Translations under genes and position numbers: made by a program | Assembly: GCA_964384415.1 (NCBI GenBank) | Contig: CAYLMV010000027.1 | Coordinates: 1 to 41,037, forward strand | Origin: JAGVPT01 sp964384415 | Lineage (GTDB): Bacteria; Bacteroidota; Ignavibacteria; UBA10030; UBA8401 | Direction of reading: 5' to 3' | Length of the DNA stretch: 41,037 nt | The notes under the pieces: generated by a model | The model's input: only the letters and a program-made list of their open reading frames with translations | What the model was told of the DNA's origin: nothing | The model's database searches: none | Part shown: in pieces, positions 24,546 to 33,451 of the stretch | Layout: each line of letters begins with the position of its first letter | Position numbering within the stretch: position 1 is the stretch's first letter

Positions 24546-25265
24546 ATGATAATGACCGATCCCTCCAAAATAGTATTCCTCTTCGATGCGGACAATACGC
24601 TCCTCGATAACGACCGGATCATTGCAGACTTCAACGCATATCTCGAGCGGGAGGTTGGTCCCGCGCTGGCCCAATCTTACTGGACAATCTTCGACGATCT
24701 GTGGAACAGGGTCGGCTATCCGGACTATTTTGGAGCCCTGCAGCAATTTCGAACGGAACACCCATACGGCTTCAATTTGATCGAAGCCTCTAGCTTCCTC
24801 ATAGACTATCCCTTCGCTGACCGCGTCTATCCTGATGCGTTCGCCGTCATCGAGCACGTAAGGCGATGGGGCCCGTCAGTGATACTTTCAGACGGAGATG
24901 CGGTTCTTCAGCCGCGCAAGGTGGAGCGGGCAGGGCTTTCCGGAGCGGTGGACGGCAGGGTGCTGATCTCCGTGCACAAGGAACTGGAGCTTGATTTTGT
25001 TTTGGAGCGATTCCCCGCAGAGCACTATGTCATGGTGGATGACAAGCTCCGCCTGCTAGCTGCCATCAAAAGAATCTGGGACCGGCGGGTGACTACCGTT
25101 TTTGTCCTGCAGGGACATTATGCCCTCGATCCCGGGATCGTACGCGAATACCCGAATGCGGACGTCACGATTCAGCAGATCGGCGATCTCTTGAAATACG
25201 ACTTTCAATCGATCCATGCGTTCAAGGAAACATCTTCACAGACAGAGGCAAAAATCCACAAATGA
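24546..25265 (+). CDS. HAD-superfamily hydrolase
   Basis: A 239-residue haloacid-dehalogenase-fold protein. Motif I is FLFDADNTLLDND with nucleophile Asp and Asp+2 general acid; motif II is VILSDGD; a Lys is in the LQPRK stretch; motif IV is YVMVDDKLRLLAAIK. Cap residues between motifs I and II are helical (C1 cap), as in phosphoglucomutase- or phosphatase-like members. The substrate cannot be told from sequence; a sugar phosphate is suggested by its 4-bp overlap (ATGA, 25262-25265) with the GH15 gene. The start is ATG at 24546, or ATG at 24552 two codons later. Confidence 0.8.
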   Translation: MIMTDPSKIVFLFDADNTLLDNDRIIADFNAYLEREVGPALAQSYWTIFDDLWNRVGYPDYFGALQQFRTEHPYGFNLIEASSFLIDYPFADRVYPDAFAVIEHVRRWGPSVILSDGDAVLQPRKVERAGLSGAVDGRVLISVHKELELDFVLERFPAEHYVMVDDKLRLLAAIKRIWDRRVTTVFVLQGHYALDPGIVREYPNADVTIQQIGDLLKYDFQSIHAFKETSSQTEAKIHK

Positions 25266-27697
25266 ATATCCCGGAAAATTCGGATGCGTTCGGCGCGCCC
25301 GGAATCGCACCCCGATGGACATCCAGCGCAAAAGAAGGGCTCGGCACGGCATACCACACAAGCTGCCGCGTCTGGTTCACGCTCAGCCATGGCATCGTCA
25401 ACGAAATCTACTATCCCAATGTAGACCAGCCGAACACGCGGGATTTTCAGTACTTGATAAGCGACGGAGAGACTTTTTGTCACGAGGAGAAGCGGGACCT
25501 TGATCACATCATCGAGTATCCGGAGCGCGATTGCGTTTTCTACCGTCTTATAAATTCGGAACCTAACGGTCGCTACCGGCTCATCAAATACGTTCTCGCC
25601 GATCCGCATCGGTCTGTGTTCCTGATGCAAACAAAACTCGAAATCGTTGATCAGTCTCTGCGCGGCAAGCTGCATCTCTATGCGCTGCTCGCACCGCATC
25701 TGGCGCGCCAGGGGGCGGGCAACTCCGGGTGGTGTTCGGAGATTGGAGGCAACAACTTGCTTCACGCGGAGCGGGCAGGGGATCATCTTGTCATGGGATG
25801 CAGCGCTGGGTTCTCCCGGCGGTCCGTCGGGTATGTAGGTACGAGCGACGGCTGGACCGATCTGATGAAGAACTTCAGGATGGAATGGGAATACCGCCGG
25901 GCCCCAAACGGGAACATCGCTTTGATGGGTGAGATCGATCTTACTCAGGGAGACTCATTCACTGCGGCGATTGCATTCGGACAAAGTTCTCAGAGCACCG
26001 TAACGAAGCTGCTTCAGTCGCTCGCGGAACCGTTCGATGTCCATCGGGAAGCATACGTCCGCCAGTGGCAGAGAACCGTCGTTAAACCGAACTCCGATCT
26101 CAGCGCGTATACGTCAGACGGCGGCCACATGTATCGGCTGAGCCGGTGCATCTTATTGGCTCATGAAGACAAAATATTCCAGGGAGCGCTCGTCGCATCG
26201 ATGAGTATTCCGTGGGGTGAGACGAAAGGCGACGATGACCTGGGCGGATACCATCTCGTTTGGATCCGCGATCTGGTGCAGAGTTCGAGCGCTCTTTTGG
26301 CGTCTGGTCAAACCGGAACTCCGCTGCGTGCTTTAATTTGGCTTGCCGCCATCCAAAACAGCGACGGCAGATTCCCCCAAAACAGCTGGATAGACGGAAA
26401 CGCCTTCTGGCCGGGAGTGCAGCTCGATGAAGTTGCAGATCCGATCATCCTGGCGTGGCGGCTGGTTCGCGAAGGAGTTTCGCTTGGCCGTTTCGATCCT
26501 CGAGTCATGATCTTGCGTGCCGCATCATATCTCATCAGGCAAGGACCGGTGACCGGTCAGGAACGCTGGGAGGAGAATGCTGGCTATTCGCCGTCAACGC
26601 TTGCAACAGTAATAGCCGGTTTGATCTGCGCTTCGGAGCTGACGAAGAATCGGGACGATTCGGCCGCACACGATTTTATCCTGCAGTATGCTGATTGGAT
26701 GTCATCACATGTCGAGGAGTGGACCGTAACGACCGCCGGTGAAGCGGTTGAAGGGATTCGCCGCCATTATGTTCGGATCAATCCCACGAACCCTGAAAAC
26801 CCCGACCCTCACGCAGATCCCAACACCACGATGCTGGAAGTGAGCAACGGCGGCGGTTCTTATCCGGCAAGGAATATTGTAAGCGGTGATTTTTTACAGT
26901 TGGTCCGATTGGGAATCCGTGCAGCGGACGATCTCGTCATCAGGAATTCTGTTGAAGTTATTGATCGCTTGCTGAAGGTCGACTTGCCCCAGGGTCCGTG
27001 CTGGCACCGCTATAATCACGACGGATACGGGCAGAAAGAAGATGGAAGAGCCTACGATGGCACCGGAGTCGGCCGCGCATGGCCGATCTTGACCGGCGAG
27101 CGGGGACATTATGAGCTCGCCGCGGGGCGTGATCCCGGGCCGTTTATTACCGCGATGGAAAAATTCGCAAACAAAGGAGGGATGTTGAGCGAGCAGTTGT
27201 GGGATCAGAAAGACCTTCCCGCGCTCGAACTGAGGCGCGGATGTCCGACCGGCGCAGCGATGCCCCTCTGCTGGTCCCACGCTGAGTACATCTCTCTCGT
27301 GCGGAGCGCTTGCGATGGCATTTGCTTCGACCGGATCGAGCCTGCGTTTCAACGCTATGTGGTGAACCGGGTAAAGAGCCGGCATGAAATGTGGAGTTCC
27401 CGGTATCCTGCCCGCCGAATTTCAACAGGAAAAATATTGCGGTTCATCCTCGCAGCAGATGCAACCATTGTTTGGTCCGTCGACCACTGGGCAACATCCG
27501 GGAGGCTGAATGCCGTGCATTTGAGCGACCTGAATCTCTGGTTCGCCGATCTTCCTAGCGAGAACCTTGCAGATGGCTCAACAATCGAGTTCACTTTTTT
27601 CTGGAAAGACTCCCAGCGCTGGGCAGGAAAGAATTACTTGATCACGGTGCAAGGCACGGAACATGCGGCAGCGCCCGACCCCCCGTCCAAAGAATGA
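25262..27697 (+). CDS. GH15 glucoamylase/glucodextranase-like glycoside hydrolase
   Basis: An 811-residue enzyme of family GH15. The N-terminal beta-sandwich domain (about 1-270) starts with FGAPGIAPRWTSSAKEGLGT and contains WFTLSHGIVNEIYYPNVDQP, as in bacterial glucodextranase and glucoamylases. The (alpha/alpha)6 catalytic domain carries YHLVWIRDLVQ, the general acid at Glu437/438 in RWEENAGYSPSTLA and the general base Glu675 in CWSHAEYISLV. It releases beta-glucose from the non-reducing ends of alpha-glucans (or from trehalose or isomalto-oligosaccharides in some relatives). No signal peptide is visible, so it is cytoplasmic and likely acts on storage glucan. Together with glucokinase and Zwf it forms a glucan-to-NADPH route. 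Confidence 0.9.
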   Translation: MNIPENSDAFGAPGIAPRWTSSAKEGLGTAYHTSCRVWFTLSHGIVNEIYYPNVDQPNTRDFQYLISDGETFCHEEKRDLDHIIEYPERDCVFYRLINSEPNGRYRLIKYVLADPHRSVFLMQTKLEIVDQSLRGKLHLYALLAPHLARQGAGNSGWCSEIGGNNLLHAERAGDHLVMGCSAGFSRRSVGYVGTSDGWTDLMKNFRMEWEYRRAPNGNIALMGEIDLTQGDSFTAAIAFGQSSQSTVTKLLQSLAEPFDVHREAYVRQWQRTVVKPNSDLSAYTSDGGHMYRLSRCILLAHEDKIFQGALVASMSIPWGETKGDDDLGGYHLVWIRDLVQSSSALLASGQTGTPLRALIWLAAIQNSDGRFPQNSWIDGNAFWPGVQLDEVADPIILAWRLVREGVSLGRFDPRVMILRAASYLIRQGPVTGQERWEENAGYSPSTLATVIAGLICASELTKNRDDSAAHDFILQYADWMSSHVEEWTVTTAGEAVEGIRRHYVRINPTNPENPDPHADPNTTMLEVSNGGGSYPARNIVSGDFLQLVRLGIRAADDLVIRNSVEVIDRLLKVDLPQGPCWHRYNHDGYGQKEDGRAYDGTGVGRAWPILTGERGHYELAAGRDPGPFITAMEKFANKGGMLSEQLWDQKDLPALELRRGCPTGAAMPLCWSHAEYISLVRSACDGICFDRIEPAFQRYVVNRVKSRHEMWSSRYPARRISTGKILRFILAADATIVWSVDHWATSGRLNAVHLSDLNLWFADLPSENLADGSTIEFTFFWKDSQRWAGKNYLITVQGTEHAAAPDPPSKE

Positions 27698-27742
27698 ACG
27701 ACGCCGACTTTCACTTAGCGGCCGCGATCACTCTCCTTATAT

Positions 27743-27780
27743 AAGAACTAATCCTCTTTTCATCCTTCCGAACGATACTC
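27743..27780. promoter_or_regulatory. Recurrent intergenic element, copy B
   Basis: The segment AAGAACTAATCCTCTTTTCA followed by TCCTTCCGAACGATAC resembles elements A (8811) and C (33101), sharing AACTnnTCCTCTTT, CATCC, TTC and CGAT in the same order with a small indel. It lies in the 287-bp gap upstream of the HEAT-repeat gene. It is the most divergent of the three copies. Confidence 0.4.
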
Positions 27781-27845
27781 GTTTAAGCAAATCATTAGTA
27801 GTCTATTGCATGTATAGAGTCAGGTGAATCAAATTACCGGGCTGA

Positions 27846-27861
27846 ACTCCCGTCGGGGAGT
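27846..27861. other. Short GC hairpin in the leader of the HEAT gene
   Basis: ACTCCC (27846-27851) and GGGAGT (27856-27861) form a perfect 6-bp stem with the loop GTCG. It sits between element B and the HEAT gene, about 120 bp before the start codon. A leader structure is possible, but there is no U-tract and I recognise no riboswitch class. Confidence 0.3.
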
Positions 27862-27984
27862 AATGGTTGATCACATCTGCAAGAAGAGCTCTCGTCGGCA
27901 GGTCCCACGCGTCTCCATCAATCCTCGGAAGAGTGCCGGCGGAGCGTTAAAATCACAGACCACAATTTTTCCGGAGGAGCGCAT

Positions 27985-28500
27985 TTGAGTACGCGAAAAT
28001 TGATCGACACAAACCTGGAATCGTTAATCGAAATGCTTGCAAGCGACGACGGTGCGATTCGCACCAGGGCAAGAAAAGCCTTAACCCTCCTCGGGAAGCC
28101 CGCAGTCACACCGCTTGGCCAGATCTTGAAGAACTCCAGGGTGGAACACGTCCGATGGGAAGCCGTGAAAACGCTCGGAGCGATCGGCGATGCAAGAGCG
28201 ATACCCCGATTGGTAGAAGCCCTCGAAGACAAAGATCCGGACGTTGCATGGCTTGCCGCCGACGCACTGAGGCAGTTCAAGAAAACAGCCTGGCCACCTA
28301 TTCTACGACTCCTGATCAAAAATGGAGCAGAATCTACTTTGCTGCGTCAAAGCGCTCACCATGTTTTGCGGAACCAAAAAGCTGACGGGTTCAACGATCT
28401 GCTCGCGGCGCTGAGGAAGGATCTTGAATCCAACACGGTTCAAGAATCGACCCCTGTTGCGGCGTACGAAATCCTCAAACACATGAAAGCAAAACCATGA
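27985..28500 (+). CDS. HEAT-repeat protein
   Basis: A 171-residue all-helical repeat protein. PBS-lyase-type HEAT repeats are visible: LIEMLASDDGAIRTRARKAL, then VRWEAVKTLGAIGDARAIPR and DPDVAWLAADALRQFKKTAW. Such repeats bind protein partners. The start is a TTG at 27985, supported by GGAGGAG (27973-27979) five bases upstream and by the lack of another start before the first repeat. Its stop overlaps the site-2 protease start by four bases, so the two are translationally coupled and may form a complex, the HEAT protein being a candidate regulator or adaptor of the protease. Confidence 0.82.
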   Translation: MSTRKLIDTNLESLIEMLASDDGAIRTRARKALTLLGKPAVTPLGQILKNSRVEHVRWEAVKTLGAIGDARAIPRLVEALEDKDPDVAWLAADALRQFKKTAWPPILRLLIKNGAESTLLRQSAHHVLRNQKADGFNDLLAALRKDLESNTVQESTPVAAYEILKHMKAKP

Positions 28501-29624
28501 ACCGGCACAATATTTCTTTGGGAAAAATCTTAGGAATCAAGATAGGATTAGATTATTCCTGGTTCCTCGTCTTCGGGCTCCTCACCTGGATGCTGGCGCG
28601 CAATTACTACCCGACAGAGTTCAAAGAATGGTCGTCTATGCTGTACTGGAGCATGGGTGCAGCGACGGCAATTATGCTTTTCGTGAGTGTTTTGCTCCAT
28701 GAACTTGGCCACTCTGTGGTAGCGCTGCGATACAAAATTCCGGTGCGCAGCATTACACTCTTCCTTTTCGGCGGCGTTGCTCAGATTGGCGCGGAATCTC
28801 CCAGCCCCATCGCCGAATTTCTCATCGCGATCGCGGGCCCCCTTGTGAGTTTGGCGCTCGCGATCTTGTTCATCCTCGTGCAGCCCCTTCTCGCGGGGAT
28901 CGAACCTCTCATGGGGCTGGCGAAGTATCTTGCCTACATCAACCTCGCTTTAGTGCTGTTTAACCTCATTCCCGGATACCCGCTTGACGGCGGCCGCGTG
29001 TTCCGGGCTATCGTTTGGTCGATCACAGGCAGCATGCGCCGCGCGACTATTATCGCGGCAAATGTCGGACGATTCTTTGCGTTCATCCTTATCTTCATCG
29101 GCATTTGGCAGATGTTCACCGGCAACTTCAGCAATGGAGTCTGGATCGCGTTCATCGGCTGGTTCCTTGACAACGCAGCGACCTCACAGGTGCAGCAAAT
29201 GATGTTTCAGGGTCTTCTCGCCGGTCATAAAGTCTCGCAGGCAATGAGCACGCACTGCGCAGCCGTCTCCGCCGATTTGACACTCCAGGAATTGGTCGAC
29301 GAGCACATTCTCACGAGCGGTCAACGCTCTTTTCTTGTCAAACGCGGTGAGGATACGGTTGGGTTGATGACACTACATCGTCTGAAGGAGGTTCCGCGAA
29401 GCGAGTGGGTGAGGACAAGCGCAGCCCAGGTGATGCTGCCATTCGACAAGCTCAAGCGTGTCGGCCCCGATACAGATTTATCAGCCGCATTGCAGGAGAT
29501 GGACCGCGACGGAGTAAACCAGCTGCCCGTTACCAAAGGTCAAGAAGTTCTCGGTATGTTGAGCCGGGAGGATGTCATAACTTTTCTGACCACAATCCAG
29601 GAATTAGAAAGCTCAAGAGGCTGA
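28497..29624 (+). CDS. Site-2 protease family metalloprotease with CBS domains
   Basis: A 375-residue intramembrane zinc protease (M50). The zinc motif is HELGH (His68, Glu69, His72) in the second transmembrane segment and the third ligand is Asp164 in NLIPGYPLDGGRVFR. There are six or so transmembrane helices up to about residue 225. The C-terminal part (about 240-370) is a CBS pair: KVSQAMSTHCAAVSADLTLQ and AAQVMLPFDKLKRVGPDTDL, ending MLSREDVITFL. There is no PDZ domain, so it belongs to the CBS group of S2P, not RseP. Such enzymes release membrane-bound regulators; no anti-sigma factor gene is adjacent. Overlaps the HEAT gene (ATGA). Confidence 0.9.
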   Translation: MNRHNISLGKILGIKIGLDYSWFLVFGLLTWMLARNYYPTEFKEWSSMLYWSMGAATAIMLFVSVLLHELGHSVVALRYKIPVRSITLFLFGGVAQIGAESPSPIAEFLIAIAGPLVSLALAILFILVQPLLAGIEPLMGLAKYLAYINLALVLFNLIPGYPLDGGRVFRAIVWSITGSMRRATIIAANVGRFFAFILIFIGIWQMFTGNFSNGVWIAFIGWFLDNAATSQVQQMMFQGLLAGHKVSQAMSTHCAAVSADLTLQELVDEHILTSGQRSFLVKRGEDTVGLMTLHRLKEVPRSEWVRTSAAQVMLPFDKLKRVGPDTDLSAALQEMDRDGVNQLPVTKGQEVLGMLSREDVITFLTTIQELESSRG

Positions 29625-29629
29625 GAACC

Positions 29630-30205
29630 ATGATTCTCGCTTTGATCTACCTCCTTTTGCTTCCAACGAATTGCACTCAGGATTTTTCATTTCCGGGGGC
29701 TTCAAATGAGAAGATCTGGGTTGTAGAGCATGTCGGGGGAACCTGCCACTATTTCAAATTGATCCAAATCAATTATTCAGACTCGTCGATCACAGGCGTC
29801 GAATCAAAGGTACTGGAAGATATGCAAACCGATTCCTTTATCAATTCCTTCGCGGGATCCCGCCACATTTCAACGCTTGAATTGACTAGAGTGGGTGATC
29901 ATCTGACTCCCATTCCGCAAATGAACTTCACCCTTCAACAGCCGGGTGCTGATAGCAGCCTGTTGGCAAAGAACTTCAGAGATGGGGTCCGGATAAATCC
30001 CCCTTCAATTGTAGCGCCCATATTCGCGGGCGTTCATGCGCAGCTTCTGTACCAGTACGACGCTGGTTTGTACGTCAACTATCAAATTGACCGGGCATAT
30101 CTCGTGCCCGACAATAATATCGTGATCGTGTTCACGCATAATCCATTGTTGACAGCCGGCGGCGATACCATGAACGGGTTCATGATTTTTCTCATTCATC
30201 AATAA
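29630..30205 (+). CDS. Putative secreted lipoprotein, function unknown
   Basis: A 191-residue protein starting five bases after the protease stop. The N-terminus MILALIYLLLLPTNCTQDFS is a short hydrophobic signal followed by a Cys in a non-standard lipobox (Thr-Asn before Cys). The mature part is soluble with mixed strands, including TLELTRVGDHLTPIPQMNFT and NPPSIVAPIFAGVHAQLLYQ. No known domain is recognised. The frame is open further upstream inside the protease gene, but the signal sequence supports ATG 29630. It may be a partner or substrate of the envelope functions nearby. Confidence 0.6.
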   Translation: MILALIYLLLLPTNCTQDFSFPGASNEKIWVVEHVGGTCHYFKLIQINYSDSSITGVESKVLEDMQTDSFINSFAGSRHISTLELTRVGDHLTPIPQMNFTLQQPGADSSLLAKNFRDGVRINPPSIVAPIFAGVHAQLLYQYDAGLYVNYQIDRAYLVPDNNIVIVFTHNPLLTAGGDTMNGFMIFLIHQ

Positions 30206-30274
30206 GCTTCGTTATTCGGCGCGGCGGCCGTAAACGGTTCGATCCAACCTCGCGCTCTTCCTGGATTGTCATTC

Positions 30275-30297
30275 GGTGGAGCGGTTGATGATCCACC
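30275..30297. terminator. Possible hairpin between convergent genes
   Basis: GGTGGA (30275-30280) and TCCACC (30292-30297) form a 6-bp perfect stem with an 11-nt loop in the 99-bp gap between convergent genes. There is no T-run, so a terminator role is only suggested by position. Confidence 0.3.
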
Positions 30298-30304
30298 ACT
30301 ATCG

Positions 30305-31444
30305 TTAGTCCATTGTCACCAGGAACTCCGCCAATTCCCTCGTCCCGCTCCTGACTTTCATCTTCTCGATATTCTGTCGATATCGTTGGTATCGAACTTC
30401 GTCGGAAACAAGTTCTCGCACGATGTTCGGGAGTTTCCCGATATTGCGCTCAAAAATGCCAAGTTCATTGTCGCGCACGAATTCCATGTTTCCCAATTCC
30501 TGTTCCCAAATATAATCATTGATGACGGGAATTTTCTTCATCATGAGTATTTCCATGATCGTCGATGCGCCGCACTTCGTGATCACGACATCCGCAGCAT
30601 TGAGAAGTTCATACACAAAATCGACGAACGCAAACGCCTTGAGTGATGGATATTGCCGCTCCAATTCGAGGGCGGCGGCATAAAGCCTTTTATTTTTGCC
30701 GCAGACGATGGCGATATCGACATCGAGGGAGGCATGCAATAAATGTTGAAGAATGCGCTTTCCGTTCGGGATTCCGTCTCCTCCGCCAATAATGAGCACA
30801 CATTTCTTGCCGGGTCTCAGTCCAATTTTTTGTTTAAAGAGGGTTATTTCTGCCGCTGGAAGAGTCACGGCAAATTTCCCGTCGATAATGAATGGAAAAA
30901 CGTGAATCTTGGATTCGGGAATTTGCCGTCTCTCAATGCAGTATCTCTTCACCCGTTCGCTAAATACGATATACCGCTGTTGCGGTCGTTGGAACCAGAG
31001 AGGATGAGCCGTAAACGGATCGGTGACCGCTGTGACGACGGGAATATCGTACCGCAACTCATCCAGAATATCGAGCACCGGTGCGATGAGGAAGAAATGA
31101 AAAATGACAATCTTTGCGGGTCTCCCTTCTTCAATCCTTTTCCTGAGGTACGGTTTGATGAACATATTGGCAATCGCTACGTTGAGGTAGCCGATCGGGG
31201 GGAATTTGTTGGTCGCGTAGAGAAATTCGTAATACCATTTCGCGCGGGCCTGGAGGAGCCGATACCCTTTTTCAATGAGGGAACGCGGCAGCGATTTTGC
31301 GTCCGTAAGCCCATCGATAAGCACCGGTTCAATGGCGTCTCCGTGGTTGGCAGAAAGGTATTGCGCAAGCGCGCGGGCGGGAGCTAAATGTCCCTCGCCG
31401 GTCTTTAAATAGAGAAGAAAATAGCGTTCTTTGTGATTTGCCAT
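30305..31444 (-). CDS. MGDG synthase-like glycosyltransferase (GT28)
   Basis: A 379-residue glycosyltransferase of the GT28/MurG-MGDG group. The N-terminal GEGHLAPARALAQYL is the MGDG-synthase GxGHxxxA motif that faces the lipid acceptor. The C-terminal half has IGGGDGIPNGKR and TKCGASTIMEILMMKKIPVI, matching the UDP-sugar site of GT28_C, followed by INDYIWEQELGN. Such enzymes transfer galactose or glucose to diacylglycerol at the inner membrane. The ATG at 31444 is preferred over a TTG 33 bases upstream because the conserved region begins shortly after. It is 57 bp downstream of the second glycosyltransferase gene, on the same strand, and probably shares its transcript. Confidence 0.82.
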   Translation of the reverse strand: MANHKERYFLLYLKTGEGHLAPARALAQYLSANHGDAIEPVLIDGLTDAKSLPRSLIEKGYRLLQARAKWYYEFLYATNKFPPIGYLNVAIANMFIKPYLRKRIEEGRPAKIVIFHFFLIAPVLDILDELRYDIPVVTAVTDPFTAHPLWFQRPQQRYIVFSERVKRYCIERRQIPESKIHVFPFIIDGKFAVTLPAAEITLFKQKIGLRPGKKCVLIIGGGDGIPNGKRILQHLLHASLDVDIAIVCGKNKRLYAAALELERQYPSLKAFAFVDFVYELLNAADVVITKCGASTIMEILMMKKIPVINDYIWEQELGNMEFVRDNELGIFERNIGKLPNIVRELVSDEVRYQRYRQNIEKMKVRSGTRELAEFLVTMD

Positions 31445-31501
31445 AGGTGTGCCGAGGTAAAGTGACTGCGCGTCCAATGATGCGCGGGGGAAGGAGAGAT
31501 C

Positions 31502-32839
31502 TTACCGCTCCAGCGGCGAGTTGCTTCTTGTCATCTTGCCTGTTTCAAGGACTTCCATGATTTTCGTCGTGCCCAATTTTCGCGCCTTCAAAAATCCGGA
31601 CCATGCCATGTCTGCTATGTGCCCGTCGTTTAACATTTCGAACAGCCACTGATGCGTATAATCGGGATCTTTCTGCGCCACGGCCGCGTGGATTTCGTAG
31701 AGCCATTGGCGGTTGAAGCGTTCCTGCGAACCGATGGACGGGGTCATAATGATGGGGATGCCGAGTCCCGCATAGAATGAGAGCTCGCTCGGTTTGGTCC
31801 ACAAGATATCGGTCTCGCGCATCAACCCGTTAAACTGCTGGAAATATTCACCGAGCGTTTCTGCATACATCACGCGGATGTTGTCTGATCCGATCGCATC
31901 TTTGATGCCGCGGAAATAGGCGAAAACTTCCGGCCGGATGCCGGCGACGAGATTCAAACGGAGCGTGCCGTCGCGGATTTTATCTTTCACACTCATGGCA
32001 ATCCGTCCGCCGATTTCTTTTTGCGCTCCCGCTCCGCCGACCGCATAGGTGATGGTGAGCGCGCGTTCGGCGCGGAACACACAATTCTTCTTGCCGAGAA
32101 AATGTTCCACGCTTTGGCGGTGATTCGTCCAGAACCTGTTGTTCGGATCAAGGTAGCTCAGCCGTTGGCCGAGATCGGACTTCACCGTCGCGAGGTTCTT
32201 TCCAAGAAGGTCGAGCGGGAGAGGAAATCCAGTCAGAAATATTCTTTCTTCCGGCACGCCGTACGAGCGCAGCCGCAGGGCTGCCTTCCCGCATGGCACG
32301 AAATAGTTGATGCGGCTTTCCCACGGTTGCTTGGCGACCCATACCCGGTTAATATCGGCGTCACAAATAATGCAATAGACCGGTTCGTATCCGTTCATGT
32401 CCGCCGCGATGGACGGCGCATAGAACGATGTGATCAGCGGCAGGTGCTTCGTGGAAATCTTCGCCATCATCCCGTTGCATAATCCATTTTTAATGCTGGT
32501 TTCCAGCAAATCGACCTGGTATGTGCTGCGGGAAAGATTCCGCATCGGGTAGAACTCGGGGATGTGCATCATGGTGTCGAACATTGCAAAGATCGGTTTG
32601 CCGATCAACGGAATACCCCGGGCGCGGGAGAGAGTCTCATACGTATTCAGCAGGCGTTTCCATGACTTCTGTTCTTTCGTGCTCGATCCGTCGTTCTTGC
32701 CGACGGTGATGAGCCCCTCTTCGGAAATGCTTTTCAACGGGAAAACAGCCCGCTGGTGGCCGTACCCCATGTCGGCCGAGACAACCCACGCTGAAATATG
32801 TCTTGGTTGTTTGGCGCGTTGTTTTTTGGACTTCACCAT
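31502..32839 (-). CDS. Divergent MGDG synthase/GT28-like glycosyltransferase
   Basis: A 445-residue protein, related in design to its neighbour but more divergent. The start has VVSADMGYGHQRAVFPL, the GxGHxxA box, after a Lys-rich leader (KSKKQRAKQPR). The C-terminal half contains ITYAVGGAGAQKE, LRLNLVAGIRPEVF, then DILWTKPSELSFYAGLGIPI with TPSIGSQERFN, which corresponds to the T-K-PSE sugar-nucleotide motif of GT28. It is probably a glycolipid glycosyltransferase; substrate unknown. It is first in a minus-strand pair. Together the two could make a two-step glycolipid headgroup. An N-terminal part without the fold of the neighbour shows it is not a recent duplicate. Confidence 0.65.
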   Translation of the reverse strand: MVKSKKQRAKQPRHISAWVVSADMGYGHQRAVFPLKSISEEGLITVGKNDGSSTKEQKSWKRLLNTYETLSRARGIPLIGKPIFAMFDTMMHIPEFYPMRNLSRSTYQVDLLETSIKNGLCNGMMAKISTKHLPLITSFYAPSIAADMNGYEPVYCIICDADINRVWVAKQPWESRINYFVPCGKAALRLRSYGVPEERIFLTGFPLPLDLLGKNLATVKSDLGQRLSYLDPNNRFWTNHRQSVEHFLGKKNCVFRAERALTITYAVGGAGAQKEIGGRIAMSVKDKIRDGTLRLNLVAGIRPEVFAYFRGIKDAIGSDNIRVMYAETLGEYFQQFNGLMRETDILWTKPSELSFYAGLGIPIIMTPSIGSQERFNRQWLYEIHAAVAQKDPDYTHQWLFEMLNDGHIADMAWSGFLKARKLGTTKIMEVLETGKMTRSNSPLER

Positions 32840-32898
32840 ACAAAAAGATACGCATTATTTTGAAGGAAATCCCGCAAAGGCCTGGTAATGCCGCATTT

Positions 32899-32930
32899 TG
32901 GATGCCAGCCAGAAGCGTGCGGGCATGAGG
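32899..32930. repeat. REP-like hairpin repeat, copy 2
   Basis: TGGATGCCAGCCAGAAGCGT followed by GCGGGCATGAGG matches the copy at 20769-20800 at 27 of 32 positions. CGTCATTCCC follows at about 32945. The stem has one mismatch against copy 1, so it is weaker. Confidence 0.6.
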
Positions 32931-33100
32931 AACCGCAGTGTGTGCGTCATTCCCTCAACGAGGTCGTAGACCGAGCGTTTTTATTGGGAATCCGTACATA
33001 CCGCAAATCAAAATATTCTAAATCATCTTCCCGCCTGACCGGAGAATTGCCTATGCCCCGAAGCTTCTCCAGCCCTCATGAACAGCAGATCTCTTCCTGG

Positions 33101-33145
33101 AAGGATTAACTCCTTTATCATCCTTTTAGCCGATTCATTCCAACG
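33101..33145. promoter_or_regulatory. Recurrent intergenic element, copy C
   Basis: AAGGATTAACTCCTTTATCA followed by TCCTTTTAGCCGATTCATTC and CAAC matches copy A (8811-8856) at 36 of 45 positions. TTATATA lies 24 bp after CGATTC. It is about 350 bp upstream of the small basic gene and 590 bp upstream of mlaE. Confidence 0.5.
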
Positions 33146-33451
33146 TTCTTCTCGGCATACTTATATACGAATGGTGCGCTCCCACGAATCCGGGAAGACA
33201 TCTGCGGCACTTCTGGCTGCAGGATTCTTGCGTCCGGATTGCAGGCCAACGCGTGTTCTGTTCCCCTGCTTCTTGTGAGCAGCTTCAGAGTTTTTCGTGT
33301 TGAGCGCTCTACGTTAGACCGGCTGCATCTTTGTTGAGATTTTTGAGGCGCTCATGAATTCTTCTTCACAAGAGTCCAATGTCCTTGTTCGAATTATCAA
33401 AACAAGTTTCATCAAAGAACTATTTCTCAAATAAATAAGAGGAACTGCGTC

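Larger units (their letters stand above)
32840..33451. other. 612-bp gene-free region
   Basis: Between the divergent glycosyltransferase pair and the 41-residue gene. It contains the second REP-like hairpin (32899-32930) and copy C of the recurrent element (33101-33145) with an AT-rich TTATATA at 33161-33167. Short open frames here overlap the repeat and lack ribosome sites. No RNA gene is recognised in the remainder. Confidence 0.6.

Noticed and set aside
32888..33109. 73-codon plus-strand frame in the gap after the glycosyltransferases
   Set aside because: Its first 15 codons are the REP-like repeat itself and the remainder resembles no protein.
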